DNA from: Gordonia gummivorans
GTDB lineage: Bacteria; Actinomycetota; Actinomycetes; Mycobacteriales; Mycobacteriaceae
Assembly (NCBI RefSeq): GCF_022513585.1
Contig: NZ_JAKWBF010000005.1
Location: 124,001 to 188,000 of the forward strand
Reading direction: 5' to 3'
Length of the DNA: 64,000 bases
Below, piece after piece: positions 1 to 9,795 of the stretch. The notes below the pieces were generated by a model that worked only from the letters and a program-made list of their open reading frames with translations, had not been told where the DNA came from and ran no database searches. Numbering within the stretch: position 1 is the first letter of the stretch; every line of letters begins with the position of its first letter. Made by a program: the position numbers and the translations under genes.

Positions 1-426
1 CAGGCCTACGACTGCACCGACATTGACGATGGCGGAGCCGGATTCGAGAAGCGGGACGGCCGCTCGGGACATCTCGAAAGCGCCGGTGAGATTGGTGGCC
101 AGCACCAGATCCCAGGATTCGCGGGTGAGGTCGTCGATCCGGCCGCCGCGGTGGACGCCGGCGACATTGATCAGCGCGTGCGCGGAACCGTATTCCTCGG
201 CAACGGTTTTCATCGCGCGCCCGACCGAGTCGGAGTCGGTGACGTCGGTCTTGATCTCCATCACCCGCTGCGGATGGGTGAAGGGCGAGGTGGCCACCCC
301 TCTCGCGAGCGAGATGACGTGATCACCCTGTGCGGTCACCCGTTCCACCACCGCGCGGCCGATTCCGCGGGACCCGCCGGTGACGATCCAGACCAGGGGC
401 CGGGTGTTTGCCGGTTGCGTGCTCAT
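1..426 (-). CDS. SDR-family oxidoreductase, C-terminus cut by window edge
   Basis: Short-chain dehydrogenase/reductase, expected to use NAD(P)H on an alcohol or ketone. Translating the minus strand from the ATG at 426 gives 142 residues without a stop up to base 1. The Rossmann glycine motif TGGSRGIG is at residues 16-23, the NVAG motif at 87-90 and a conserved Asn at 112. The catalytic YxxxK lies beyond the edge. Its start overlaps the stop of the upstream hydrolase gene (ATGA), so it is the last visible gene of a minus-strand operon with two flavin monooxygenases and an acyl-CoA ligase. The family assignment is firm; the substrate is unknown. Confidence 0.85.
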   Translation of the reverse strand, partial: MSTQPANTRPLVWIVTGGSRGIGRAVVERVTAQGDHVISLARGVATSPFTHPQRVMEIKTDVTDSDSVGRAMKTVAEEYGSAHALINVAGVHRGGRIDDLTRESWDLVLATNLTGAFEMSRAAVPLLESGSAIVNVGAVVGL

Positions 427-1223
427 GCTTTCAGGAACTCCTGCAGCTCGGTGAGATAGCGGTCGCGGTCCTGCAGGAACGGCGCATGTCCGCAGCCCTC
501 AAAGGTGACGAGCCGTGCGTTCACGGCCAACTCGACGGCGGCCTGCGCGCCGGAGTACGGGACAAAGGCGTCGTCGGTGCCGTGCAGCGACAGGATAGGG
601 GCGGTGATCGCGGCGAGCTCCTTGCGGAGGTCGATGCGCGCGAGGTCGCGCAGGGAGTTGTCGCCGAGGGGTCCCATCTCCATGAACATGCCCCAGATCC
701 AGTTCAGGACATCGTCACTCGGTGGTTCGGAGAACACGGCCTGTGCCACACCGCGGAAGGTGTCGGCCCGATTGGCAGCAGCACTGGCGAGGACCTGCTC
801 GACGTCGTCGACGGTGCCGCCGTGCGGCCAGTCGTCGGTCGCGGTGTAGCGCGGCGACGCGCCGCCGGTGAGGACGAGTCCACCTGCGCGGTCGCCGAGT
901 TTCGCGACGGCAGCAGTCGCCACGGCACCTCCGAACGACCATCCGTTGATCACCGGCGCTTGAAGCGACAGGTGGTCGACCACGGCAACCACGTCGGCGG
1001 CGTCGCTGTCGATCGAGACGTCGTCGAAGTCCTTGTCGGACTTACCGCATGCCCGCAGATCGATGAGCACGACCTCGTGGCCGGCGGCGCGCAGTGCCGG
1101 CGCGACGGTGTCCCAGCATCGGGTGTTGGCGCCCCAGCCGTGCAACAGGACCACTGCGCGGCCAGTGCCGGTGTGGTGTTCGAAATAGATGCGGCGGTCG
1201 TTCTCAACGGCGAGATAGCTCAT
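423..1223 (-). CDS. alpha/beta hydrolase
   Basis: 266-residue alpha/beta-hydrolase fold enzyme, similar in layout to the non-haem chloroperoxidase/esterase group. The nucleophile elbow GWSFGG places Ser at residue 96, with an acid near 217-218 (GTDDAF) and His at 246 (GCGHAPF), so the triad looks intact. The oxyanion HGW motif is near residue 28-30. I chose the ATG at 1223 because AAGGAG lies just upstream; the open frame extends 20 codons further with no ribosome site. Its start overlaps the end of the upstream monooxygenase by 20 bp and its stop overlaps the next start. It probably hydrolyses an ester or lactone made by the neighbouring monooxygenases (inference). Confidence 0.85.
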   Translation of the reverse strand: MSYLAVENDRRIYFEHHTGTGRAVVLLHGWGANTRCWDTVAPALRAAGHEVVLIDLRACGKSDKDFDDVSIDSDAADVVAVVDHLSLQAPVINGWSFGGAVATAAVAKLGDRAGGLVLTGGASPRYTATDDWPHGGTVDDVEQVLASAAANRADTFRGVAQAVFSEPPSDDVLNWIWGMFMEMGPLGDNSLRDLARIDLRKELAAITAPILSLHGTDDAFVPYSGAQAAVELAVNARLVTFEGCGHAPFLQDRDRYLTELQEFLKA

Positions 1224-2406
1224 GGTGTTCTCCTTCTTGATGGGATTCGAGGTCGAGCAGTTCGGCGGTGGACAGATCGTCAAAGATACTGTTGCCGTGC
1301 GATTTAGGGGTATGGTCCCGCAGGCTTCGGGGCAGGAGCGCGGGTGCGTCGGCGAAGACGGGCATGACGTGTTCGGCGAGGAGTTCCATCGACTCGACGA
1401 CGTGCTCGTGGGCCATGCCGCCGAACTTCATCCAGCAGATCAGGTGATCGAGTCCGGTCTCTTCACGCAGGATCTCGATCTCGCGAACGAGTCCGGCCGG
1501 GTCACCGAGGTAGCAGACGCCGCCCTCGCGGAGGCCGTCGAGACTCATCGCTCCCTCGCCGGCGCTGGCGGCGAGTTCGGCGTACCGCTCGTAGCCGACG
1601 GCGTCGGAGCCCTGGGGGATCGCCGACATGACGGTGTCGAAATACCAGCGCAACGGCTCGCGAGCACGTTCGACGGCGGTCTGCTCGTCGCGTGCCAGGT
1701 GGATCTGCCAGTTCATCGGGAAGTCGATGGCGGTGGGTTCACATCCGTGGTCGAGCAGGGCGCGTTTGGTGCGAACCACAAAGCCGTTGAGTTCGGGCAG
1801 CGTCATCAGGGTGGGGGTGACGAGGAGGTTGTGTCCGTCGTCGGCGAGCAGATCGAAGGTCTCCGGCGAGATCGACGCGATGTAGATGGGAGGTGCAGGA
1901 CGCTGGAGGACGCCGGGGCGGCAGTCGGCCTCGACGATCTGAAAGTGCTTGCCGATGAACGTGTACGGTTCCCCGACCGGTTTGGTCCACAGGCCGCTGA
2001 TGATCTGCAGCGCCTCGGCGAACACCTCCCGGCTGACGTCGCGACGATCCTGCGCGCCCATGGCCCGGAACTCGTGTGGCTGATAGCCGCGTCCGACTCC
2101 GAGGTCGAGGCGGCCGCCCGAGAGCACGTCGACCATCGCGTAGTCCTCGGCGATGCGCACCGGCCAGTTGAAGGTCAGGTTGCTGACCGCGATGCCGATG
2201 CGCATGCGTTCGGTGCGCTCGGCGATGGCTGCGGCGGCGATCTGCGGCGACGGCATGGACCCGTAGTCGCTGCCATGGTGTTCGGCGAGCCACACCTCGT
2301 GAAAGCCCAGTTCCTCCGCGATCTCGACCTGCGCAAGCATCTCGTCGTAGGCCCGGCGGAAATCGCGGTCGGGGGTCTCGAGCACGTAGAACACGCTGAA
2401 CTTCAT
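1204..2406 (-). CDS. LLM-class flavin-dependent monooxygenase
   Basis: 400-residue bacterial luciferase-like protein, expected to use reduced FMN or F420. The N-terminus MKFSVFYVLETPD, then EVWLAEHHGSDYGSMPSP and GIAVSNLTFNWPVRIAEDYAMVDVLSGGRLDLGVGRGY (quoted in parts), are typical of the family barrel. The start at 2406 is preceded by GGAAGGGA. It lies downstream of the acyl-CoA ligase (38 bp gap) and overlaps the hydrolase gene. A second member of the same family starts the operon, so two oxygenation steps or a two-component pairing are possible. Family is clear; substrate is not. Confidence 0.85.
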   Translation of the reverse strand: MKFSVFYVLETPDRDFRRAYDEMLAQVEIAEELGFHEVWLAEHHGSDYGSMPSPQIAAAAIAERTERMRIGIAVSNLTFNWPVRIAEDYAMVDVLSGGRLDLGVGRGYQPHEFRAMGAQDRRDVSREVFAEALQIISGLWTKPVGEPYTFIGKHFQIVEADCRPGVLQRPAPPIYIASISPETFDLLADDGHNLLVTPTLMTLPELNGFVVRTKRALLDHGCEPTAIDFPMNWQIHLARDEQTAVERAREPLRWYFDTVMSAIPQGSDAVGYERYAELAASAGEGAMSLDGLREGGVCYLGDPAGLVREIEILREETGLDHLICWMKFGGMAHEHVVESMELLAEHVMPVFADAPALLPRSLRDHTPKSHGNSIFDDLSTAELLDLESHQEGEHHELSRR

Positions 2407-2444
2407 GCCCGATCCCTTCCGTTCTCGATGTGATACCTGACACG

Positions 2445-4066
<1,622 letters not shown>

Positions 4067-4070
<4 letters not shown>

Positions 4071-5107
4071 GCGAGCACCTCGGCCGGCTCGGGATCGGCG
4101 AGCCGGGCGCGAACGCGTGGGATGACCTCGGTGGCAAGGAGTTCGACGCGCGCACTACCGGATTCCACCGACTCACCGGGCAACTGCGCCCAGAAATGGA
4201 CGTCGACGATCTCCGGTGTGGCACGCAGCAATTCGCTGATCTCGGAGACCGCGGTGTCGGCATCCCACAACGTGTACGACCCGGCCTCGACGAGTTGTGC
4301 GGGATCGGTGAACTGGGGGATGGGACCGAACGCACCCATCTCGATGTATTGGTTGATCTGGTAGAGCGCATGCTTGCCGATGCGGGCCCACTCCCGCTCC
4401 GGATCGTCGGCGATGATCGCCCACTGGCCCGCGTAGATCCGGGCCTCGGAACGAGGCTTGCCGAGCTTGTCGACCGCCGCGAGATACGACGCGTGGTGTG
4501 CGTTCTGGGTGCTCAGGAACCCGTCGCCGATGCGTGCCGCGCGCTCGATGGCGGGATCGGCCATCGCACCCACCAGCAGCGCCGGGACGGATTCCGGCGT
4601 CGGCGTCACCGGCAGAGCAGGTTTGCTCAGGCGGCGGCCCGCAAACGGCTCATCCGATCCCGACCAGCAGTTCCGGATGATGCCGACGCCCTCTTCGAGG
4701 AGGCTCGGTCGATTGCGCAGGCTGCGACCGAAGGCGGCGAACTCCGGCTCCCAATAGCCCTGCCCGACGCCGAGGTCGAACCGTCCGCCGGTCAGTAGCG
4801 ACAGCGTGGCGGCGTCCTCGGCCAACCGGATCGGGTTGTGCAGGGGCGACACGATCAGATTGGTGCCGATCCGCAGTCGGCTGGTGCGCTCGCCGATCGC
4901 CCCGGCGATGACGAACGGCGAGGGCGTGTAGCCGTCGGCCATGAAGTGGTGCTCGGTCAGCCACACCGAATCGATTCCCAGCGATTCGGCCCACACCATC
5001 TGGTCGAGCGCCTCTCGATACAGGGTAGAGAAGCTTCTCGGTGGGGTGCCGTTGGTGTCGCCGGCCGGATTGCGGAAGTCGTACCAGAGTCCGAAGTGTG
5101 TGCTCAT
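4067..5107 (-). CDS. LLM-class flavin-dependent monooxygenase, first gene of operon
   Basis: 346-residue luciferase-like protein. SVWLTEHHFMADGYTPSP, RIGTNLIVSPLHNPIRLAED (in parts) and GGRFDLGVGQGYWEPEF match the family pattern. The frame stays open to 5212, but MSTHFGLWYDFRN at 5107 is the natural start and is preceded by a purine-rich GGAAGG-like stretch on the minus strand. It is the first gene of the operon and is divergent from the gene at 5264. An imperfect dyad CTGTG-N8-CACAG at 5115-5132 just upstream could be an operator. It differs enough from the 1204-2406 paralogue to act on another intermediate. Confidence 0.85.
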
Positions 5108-5263
5108 GCCACGACTGTGGCCGCGATCACAGGGGGAAGGAAAGGTCCGGGTGTCCTGCGGCTTGTCGGAAAACCCAAATCCGGGAGAGAATGCCCGTGA
5201 CCGGAACCACAATCGGGGCGTCTGCGTCCAAGTCTTTGGATGCGTGTGGAAGGGGACCGATCA

Positions 5264-5629
5264 ATGAACCGTGTGAAAGTCGACTCCGACGAGGTGTCCG
5301 ACGTGGCGGCGTTCTATCGGCGCACGTCGCTGGTGGTCGGTGCGGTCTCGCAGGATCTCGCCGCGCACGAGTTCGGCACCTGGGCGCGCGAACACGGTGA
5401 CCAGATCGACGACGCGCGACGCGCCGACACCACACCGCACCCAGACGCCGAGCTGATGAGAACCCTCGCGGCCCGCTATGCAGCGATGAGCGCCGCCGTC
5501 TCCGATCGGTTGGGCCGACAGTCGCAAGCCGCTGCGGAACTGGCGGACGCGCTCACCGCCGGCACCTCGAAGCTGGTCGCCGGTGATGCGGCCGCAGCGG
5601 CCATGATCCCTACCGGTGGACAGCCGTGA
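5264..5629 (+). CDS. small helical protein, possible type VII-associated (Rv3440c position)
   Basis: 121-residue protein, mostly alpha-helical by composition, with no signal peptide or membrane segment. I chose the ATG at 5264 because GGAAGGGG precedes it; an in-frame ATG at 5240 lacks a site. The N-terminal half (VDSDEVSDVAAFYRR) and overall length recall the EspC/WXG100-like helical proteins, but no WxG motif is visible, so this is weak. Position next to a large Ala-rich gene, a small gene, a hydrolase-like gene and glmS matches what I recall for M. tuberculosis Rv3440c. Function unknown. Its TGA overlaps the GTG of the next gene. Confidence 0.7.
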   Translation: MNRVKVDSDEVSDVAAFYRRTSLVVGAVSQDLAAHEFGTWAREHGDQIDDARRADTTPHPDAELMRTLAARYAAMSAAVSDRLGRQSQAAAELADALTAGTSKLVAGDAAAAAMIPTGGQP

Positions 5630-6618
5630 GGGAGTCTCGTGATTCGCTCGCGGCGTTGCGCGCCGACGCGCGAGCCGGCGTGCACCAGCTGCTCGAGTTC
5701 GCGGCCATCGGCCGCACGTTGGGTGTGTCGGTGCCATCGGATGCCGACATCAATGCACGTCTGGCCACCGCCGACCGATTCGACATCGCGGCGTTGTCGG
5801 CGGACAGCCGCAGACTGCTGGCTGCTGACCGCGCGGTGTCCGAGCACCTGCATCGCCTTCCCGAACAGCAGATTCGGCTCGATCGCGGATGGCACGGCTC
5901 CACCGCGAACGATGCGATCGTCGCCGTGATCAACCATCAGCGTCGGGCAGAGTCCGATCTCCACGTGTTACGCACCCTCAGCGACGCGACCTCGGCGGCA
6001 GCAGCGGGGATCGACCGTCTGCTTCGGACCTTTCTCCTCACCATCGCGCGTGTCGCCGAGCCGACCATCGCCGGATGCCCGGTCGCCGACCTGCCGGGCG
6101 CGGTCCTGACCGGTCGGGTACCGCTGGATCTCGTCGTCGCCGACATCGCATCCCGATTCCAGCTGTTCACCACGGCGGCCGACGCGGCGTCTCGCGGAGT
6201 GGTGCAGATTCTCGAACTTCTCAACAAGGCGACCGCCGGCCTCGACGACGAGTCCTACCCCGAACCCGCCGGTGGCCGACCCGACGTGGTGCGGACCCGC
6301 AGCGACATCACCCATGTCGAGGACCAGACGTTGCCGAGCGTCGAGATCTCTCAGCACGACGTCCCGGTGGGTGACGTTCCAGCGGGCAACAGCGTTCAGG
6401 GCAGCAGCGTGCAGAGCGGCGGTGTTCAGGGCGGCACTGTTCCGGGATCGGCCGAGCGAGTGATCGTCGATGGCGAACCCGGCCCGGGTGGGCGGCACAC
6501 GCCCGCCGACGTGCCACTGCGGTTGGGTGGTGCTGCAACCACGTCGTCGACCAGCCGGCAAGCTCAGCCCGACGCGACCGCCTCAGACGGCGACCTGGCG
6601 CTGGCGGGTGATCAGTGA
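5626..6618 (+). CDS. Ala-rich conserved hypothetical protein (Rv3439c position)
   Basis: 330-residue protein starting at GTG 5626, overlapping the previous stop (GTGA). Residues 1 to about 210 are alanine-rich and helical with no transmembrane segment. Residues about 245-290 are a low-complexity Gly/Ser/Val stretch with loose repeats (VQGSS, VQSGG, VQGGT), and the C-terminus looks disordered. I recall an Ala/Pro-rich protein (Rv3439c) at this place in M. tuberculosis. The coupling to the genes on both sides suggests one functional unit, perhaps substrates or partners of a type VII system, but nothing here proves that. Confidence 0.7.
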   Translation: MRESRDSLAALRADARAGVHQLLEFAAIGRTLGVSVPSDADINARLATADRFDIAALSADSRRLLAADRAVSEHLHRLPEQQIRLDRGWHGSTANDAIVAVINHQRRAESDLHVLRTLSDATSAAAAGIDRLLRTFLLTIARVAEPTIAGCPVADLPGAVLTGRVPLDLVVADIASRFQLFTTAADAASRGVVQILELLNKATAGLDDESYPEPAGGRPDVVRTRSDITHVEDQTLPSVEISQHDVPVGDVPAGNSVQGSSVQSGGVQGGTVPGSAERVIVDGEPGPGGRHTPADVPLRLGGAATTSSTSRQAQPDATASDGDLALAGDQ

Positions 6619-6869
6619 ATCTTTCCGACCAGATCGAGCAGGTTGCGCGAGCCGCGACCGCCGAGGTCGCCGCCGCGTCGCGAACCTTCTCGCTCGCGCA
6701 GCAGGATCTCGCGAAGGAGTATGCGGCGCAGCGCAGTTCCGATGTGGGGGCACAGGCTGTCCGCGCCGGACTCGAGGAGCAGGCCGACGCCGCGGACGCC
6801 CTTCCCGGGATCATGCTGCCCGCCGATGTCGCCGACTCGAGTCCCCATCTGCCACCTGGCGACGCATGA
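6615..6869 (+). CDS. small coiled-coil-like hypothetical protein
   Basis: 84-residue protein starting at GTG 6615, which overlaps the previous TGA (GTGA). It is rich in Ala, Glu, Gln and Arg with a helical pattern (LSDQIEQVARAATAEVAAAS) and no membrane segment. Codon usage and tight coupling to the upstream gene support it being real. No function can be assigned. It sits 18 bp before the hydrolase-like gene. Confidence 0.6.
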   Translation: MNLSDQIEQVARAATAEVAAASRTFSLAQQDLAKEYAAQRSSDVGAQAVRAGLEEQADAADALPGIMLPADVADSSPHLPPGDA

Positions 6870-6887
6870 CCACATAGGCTGTCTGCT

Positions 6888-7880
6888 GTGCCAGGCAAGA
6901 AGCGCAAGCCATCGCAGTCGCCCGCGCAATTGATGTCGCGCCTGTCGCGGCGGGGCCCGCATCGTGTGCTCCGCGGTGACCTCGGAATCGTCGGGGTGGC
7001 GGGCCAAGTGTTCACACCTGACGAGGGCCGTCGGCTGCCCGCGATCGCCTTCGGGCACGGCTGGCTGGCCGGTTCGGCCCGCTACCGCGATCTGATACAC
7101 CATCTCGCGTCGTGGGGGATCGTGGTCGCCGTCCCAGAAGGCCAAGGTGGTCTCCTCGCCTCCGACGTGGGTCTCGCGGCCGATCTGCGTTCGACGCTCG
7201 CGATCGTGTCGAACGTGCCGCTCGGCCTCGGCAAGGTGACCGTCGATCCGGCACGCATCGGCCTCGCCGGGCACGGTTTCGGAGCGTCGGCCGCCGTCAT
7301 CGCAGCGTCCGACCAGCAGCTCCTCGGTCAGGCGCCACCACCCGTCCGGGGTGTCGCGGCACTGTTTCCGGCCCCGACGACCGGGGAACTCGTCCCCGCC
7401 GCACGTTTGGTCACCGCGCCAGGTGTGATCGTCGCCGGTTCCGGTGAGATCGACACGGTCGGCGTCAACGCGCTGCCGCTCGCCGAGGTCTACGGGCAGG
7501 CCAGTGGTGAGGACGACACCTCTGCCGATGTGGTGTTGCGCACGCTGCCCGGCGCCACCGCGCGCGGTCTTCTCGAGCGACGGACGCTGAAATCGCTGAT
7601 CGGCGGCCACGGCGCCGACCCGAAGACCCACCAGTTTGTACGTGCACTGTGCACCGGATTCTTCCTGCACACCCTCACCGACGACCCTGAGTATCAGGCG
7701 TTTGTCGATCCCGACGCGGCGCTGGGGAAATCGGTGGTCGTCGACCTCGCCGACCCCCCGCCCGAGCCCTTGGACAAGGTGTCGAGGCTGCTCGGGGCAA
7801 AGCCGCGCAAGCGTCATCCGCTCGCACGTGTCGCCGCGGCCGCTCTCGCACGCCCCGAAGGGCCCGCTCGGTCGGCCTGA
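6888..7880 (+). CDS. alpha/beta hydrolase-fold protein lacking the nucleophile serine (Rv3438-like position)
   Basis: 330-residue protein with the layout of dienelactone-hydrolase/PET-hydrolase-like enzymes: FGHGWLAGS oxyanion region, then GLAGHGFGAS where a GxSxG elbow is expected. Codon by codon the central residue (130) is GGT, glycine, not serine, so a normal Ser hydrolase reaction is unlikely. GSGEID and GGHGAD remain near the expected acid and His regions. The start is GTG at 6888. It closes the four-gene unit and ends 31 bp before glmS. It may be a binding or structural protein, or use an altered mechanism. Confidence 0.75.
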   Translation: MPGKKRKPSQSPAQLMSRLSRRGPHRVLRGDLGIVGVAGQVFTPDEGRRLPAIAFGHGWLAGSARYRDLIHHLASWGIVVAVPEGQGGLLASDVGLAADLRSTLAIVSNVPLGLGKVTVDPARIGLAGHGFGASAAVIAASDQQLLGQAPPPVRGVAALFPAPTTGELVPAARLVTAPGVIVAGSGEIDTVGVNALPLAEVYGQASGEDDTSADVVLRTLPGATARGLLERRTLKSLIGGHGADPKTHQFVRALCTGFFLHTLTDDPEYQAFVDPDAALGKSVVVDLADPPPEPLDKVSRLLGAKPRKRHPLARVAAAALARPEGPARSA

Positions 7881-7911
7881 TCCACCCGCCGCACAGGTAC
7901 CCTGACTACCT

Positions 7912-9774
7912 ATGTGTGGAATCGTCGGATACGTGGGGCAGCGCGACGCCCTGGACATCGTCGTCGAAGCGCTGCGGCGAATGGAATACCGGGGCTACGA
8001 CTCGGCCGGAGTGGCCATCCTCGATGGTCAGGGCCATACGGCGATCCAGAAGCGCGCCGGCCGGCTGGAGAACCTCGACAAGCAGATCGCGACCGTGGGA
8101 CGCGAGTCTCTGACCGGAACCACCGGGATGGGGCACACGCGGTGGGCGACGCATGGCAAGCCCACCGACCGCAACGCCCATCCCCATGCGAGCAGCGACG
8201 GCAAGATCGCCGTGGTCCACAACGGGATCATCGAGAACTACGCGGTGTTGCGTGCCGAACTCGAGGAAACCGGGATCGAGTTCACCTCGGACACCGACAC
8301 CGAGACCGCGGTGCACCTCATCGAACGCGAGTATGCGACCGGTGCCGCCGCCGGTGACTTCGTCGACAGTGCCTATGCCGCGCTGCGCCGGTTGGAGGGC
8401 GCATTCACGCTGGTCTTCACCCATTCCGATCACCCGGGTACCATCGTCGCGGCCCGTCGGTCGACGCCGCTCGTCGTCGGCGTCGGTGACGGCGAGATGT
8501 TCGTCGGGTCGGACGTGACCGCGTTTATCGAGCACACCCGCAATGCGGTCGAGCTGGGGCAGGACGAGGTGGTGGTCATCACCGCCGACACCTACGAGAT
8601 CACCGACTTCGACGGCAACCCGCGCGTCGGCAAGCCGTTCCACATCGATTGGGATCTCGCTGCCGCGGAGAAGAGCGGTTACGACTTCTTCATGCTCAAG
8701 GAGATCGCCGAGCAGCCGCGCGCGATCGCCGACACCCTGCTCGGGCACCTCGAGGGCGGTCGAATCGTGCTCGACGAGCAGCGCCTCACCGATCAGGACC
8801 TGCGCGACGTCGACAAGGTGTTCGTCGTCGCCTGCGGTACCGCCTATCACGCCGGAATGCTCGCCAAATATGCGATCGAGCACTGGACTCGACTCCCCGT
8901 CGAGGTGGAGCTGGCCAGCGAGTTCCGCTACCGCGACCCGGTGCTCGACCGCTCGACGCTTGTCGTCGCGATCTCGCAGTCCGGGGAGACGGCCGACACG
9001 CTCGAAGCGGTACGCCACGCCAAGGATCAGAAGGCGCGCGTGCTGGCCATCTGCAACACCAACGGTGCGCAGATCCCCCGCGAATCCGACGCGGTGCTCT
9101 ACACCCACGCCGGACCGGAGATCGGTGTGGCCTCCACCAAGTGCTTCCTCGCGCAGATCGCGGCCGCCTATCTGGTCGGTCTGGCGCTGGCGCAGGCCCG
9201 CGGCACCAAGTACGCCGACGAGGTGGCCCGCGAATTCGCCGCGATGGAGGCGATGACCGACGCGGTGGCCGAAGTGCTCAAGACGATGGAACCGGTCCGT
9301 GACCTCGCCCGATCGCTGGCTCACCACAACACGGTGCTGTTCATCGGTCGCCACGTCGGCTACCCGGTGGCGCTCGAGGGCGCACTGAAGCTCAAGGAAC
9401 TCGCGTACATGCACGCCGAGGGCTTTGCCGCCGGTGAACTCAAGCACGGTCCGATCGCCCTCATCGAGGACGAGTTGCCCGTCATCACGGTGATGCCGTC
9501 GGCGGATGGTCGTGCCGTGCTGCACTCCAAGATGGTCAGCAACATCCGGGAGATCCAGGCCCGTGGCGCGCGAACCATCGTCATCGCCGAACCCGACGAC
9601 GCTGCCGCGCGGGCCGTCGCCGACGACTTCATCCCGATCCCCAAGGTGCCCACGCTGCTGCAGCCGCTGGTGACCACGGTGCCGTTGCAGGTGTTCGCGG
9701 CCAGCGTCGCCCAGGCCCGCGGCTACGACGTCGACAAGCCGCGCAACCTGGCCAAGTCGGTCACCGTCGAATAG
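7912..9774 (+). CDS. glmS: glutamine--fructose-6-phosphate aminotransferase (isomerizing)
   Basis: 620 residues, normal family length. Makes glucosamine-6-phosphate from fructose-6-phosphate and glutamine, the first step to UDP-GlcNAc for peptidoglycan. The N-terminus MCGIVGYVG supplies the Cys2 nucleophile of the glutaminase domain, followed by MGHTRWATHG. Two SIS sugar-isomerase domains follow (VACGTAYHAG, AISQSGETADT, and ELKHGPIALIE late in the protein). The C-terminus DKPRNLAKSVTVE is the classic GlmS ending. Start ATG 7912 is fixed by the need for Cys2. No ribozyme-like leader is visible in the 31-bp gap. Confidence 0.98.
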   Translation: MCGIVGYVGQRDALDIVVEALRRMEYRGYDSAGVAILDGQGHTAIQKRAGRLENLDKQIATVGRESLTGTTGMGHTRWATHGKPTDRNAHPHASSDGKIAVVHNGIIENYAVLRAELEETGIEFTSDTDTETAVHLIEREYATGAAAGDFVDSAYAALRRLEGAFTLVFTHSDHPGTIVAARRSTPLVVGVGDGEMFVGSDVTAFIEHTRNAVELGQDEVVVITADTYEITDFDGNPRVGKPFHIDWDLAAAEKSGYDFFMLKEIAEQPRAIADTLLGHLEGGRIVLDEQRLTDQDLRDVDKVFVVACGTAYHAGMLAKYAIEHWTRLPVEVELASEFRYRDPVLDRSTLVVAISQSGETADTLEAVRHAKDQKARVLAICNTNGAQIPRESDAVLYTHAGPEIGVASTKCFLAQIAAAYLVGLALAQARGTKYADEVAREFAAMEAMTDAVAEVLKTMEPVRDLARSLAHHNTVLFIGRHVGYPVALEGALKLKELAYMHAEGFAAGELKHGPIALIEDELPVITVMPSADGRAVLHSKMVSNIREIQARGARTIVIAEPDDAAARAVADDFIPIPKVPTLLQPLVTTVPLQVFAASVAQARGYDVDKPRNLAKSVTVE

Positions 9775-9795
9775 ATTGCGGCCCAAGGGTTTGCG

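Noticed and set aside
5264..5629. True WXG100/ESX substrate
   Set aside because: No WxG motif or YxxxD/E export signal and no ESX core gene in the window; kept only as a weak possibility.
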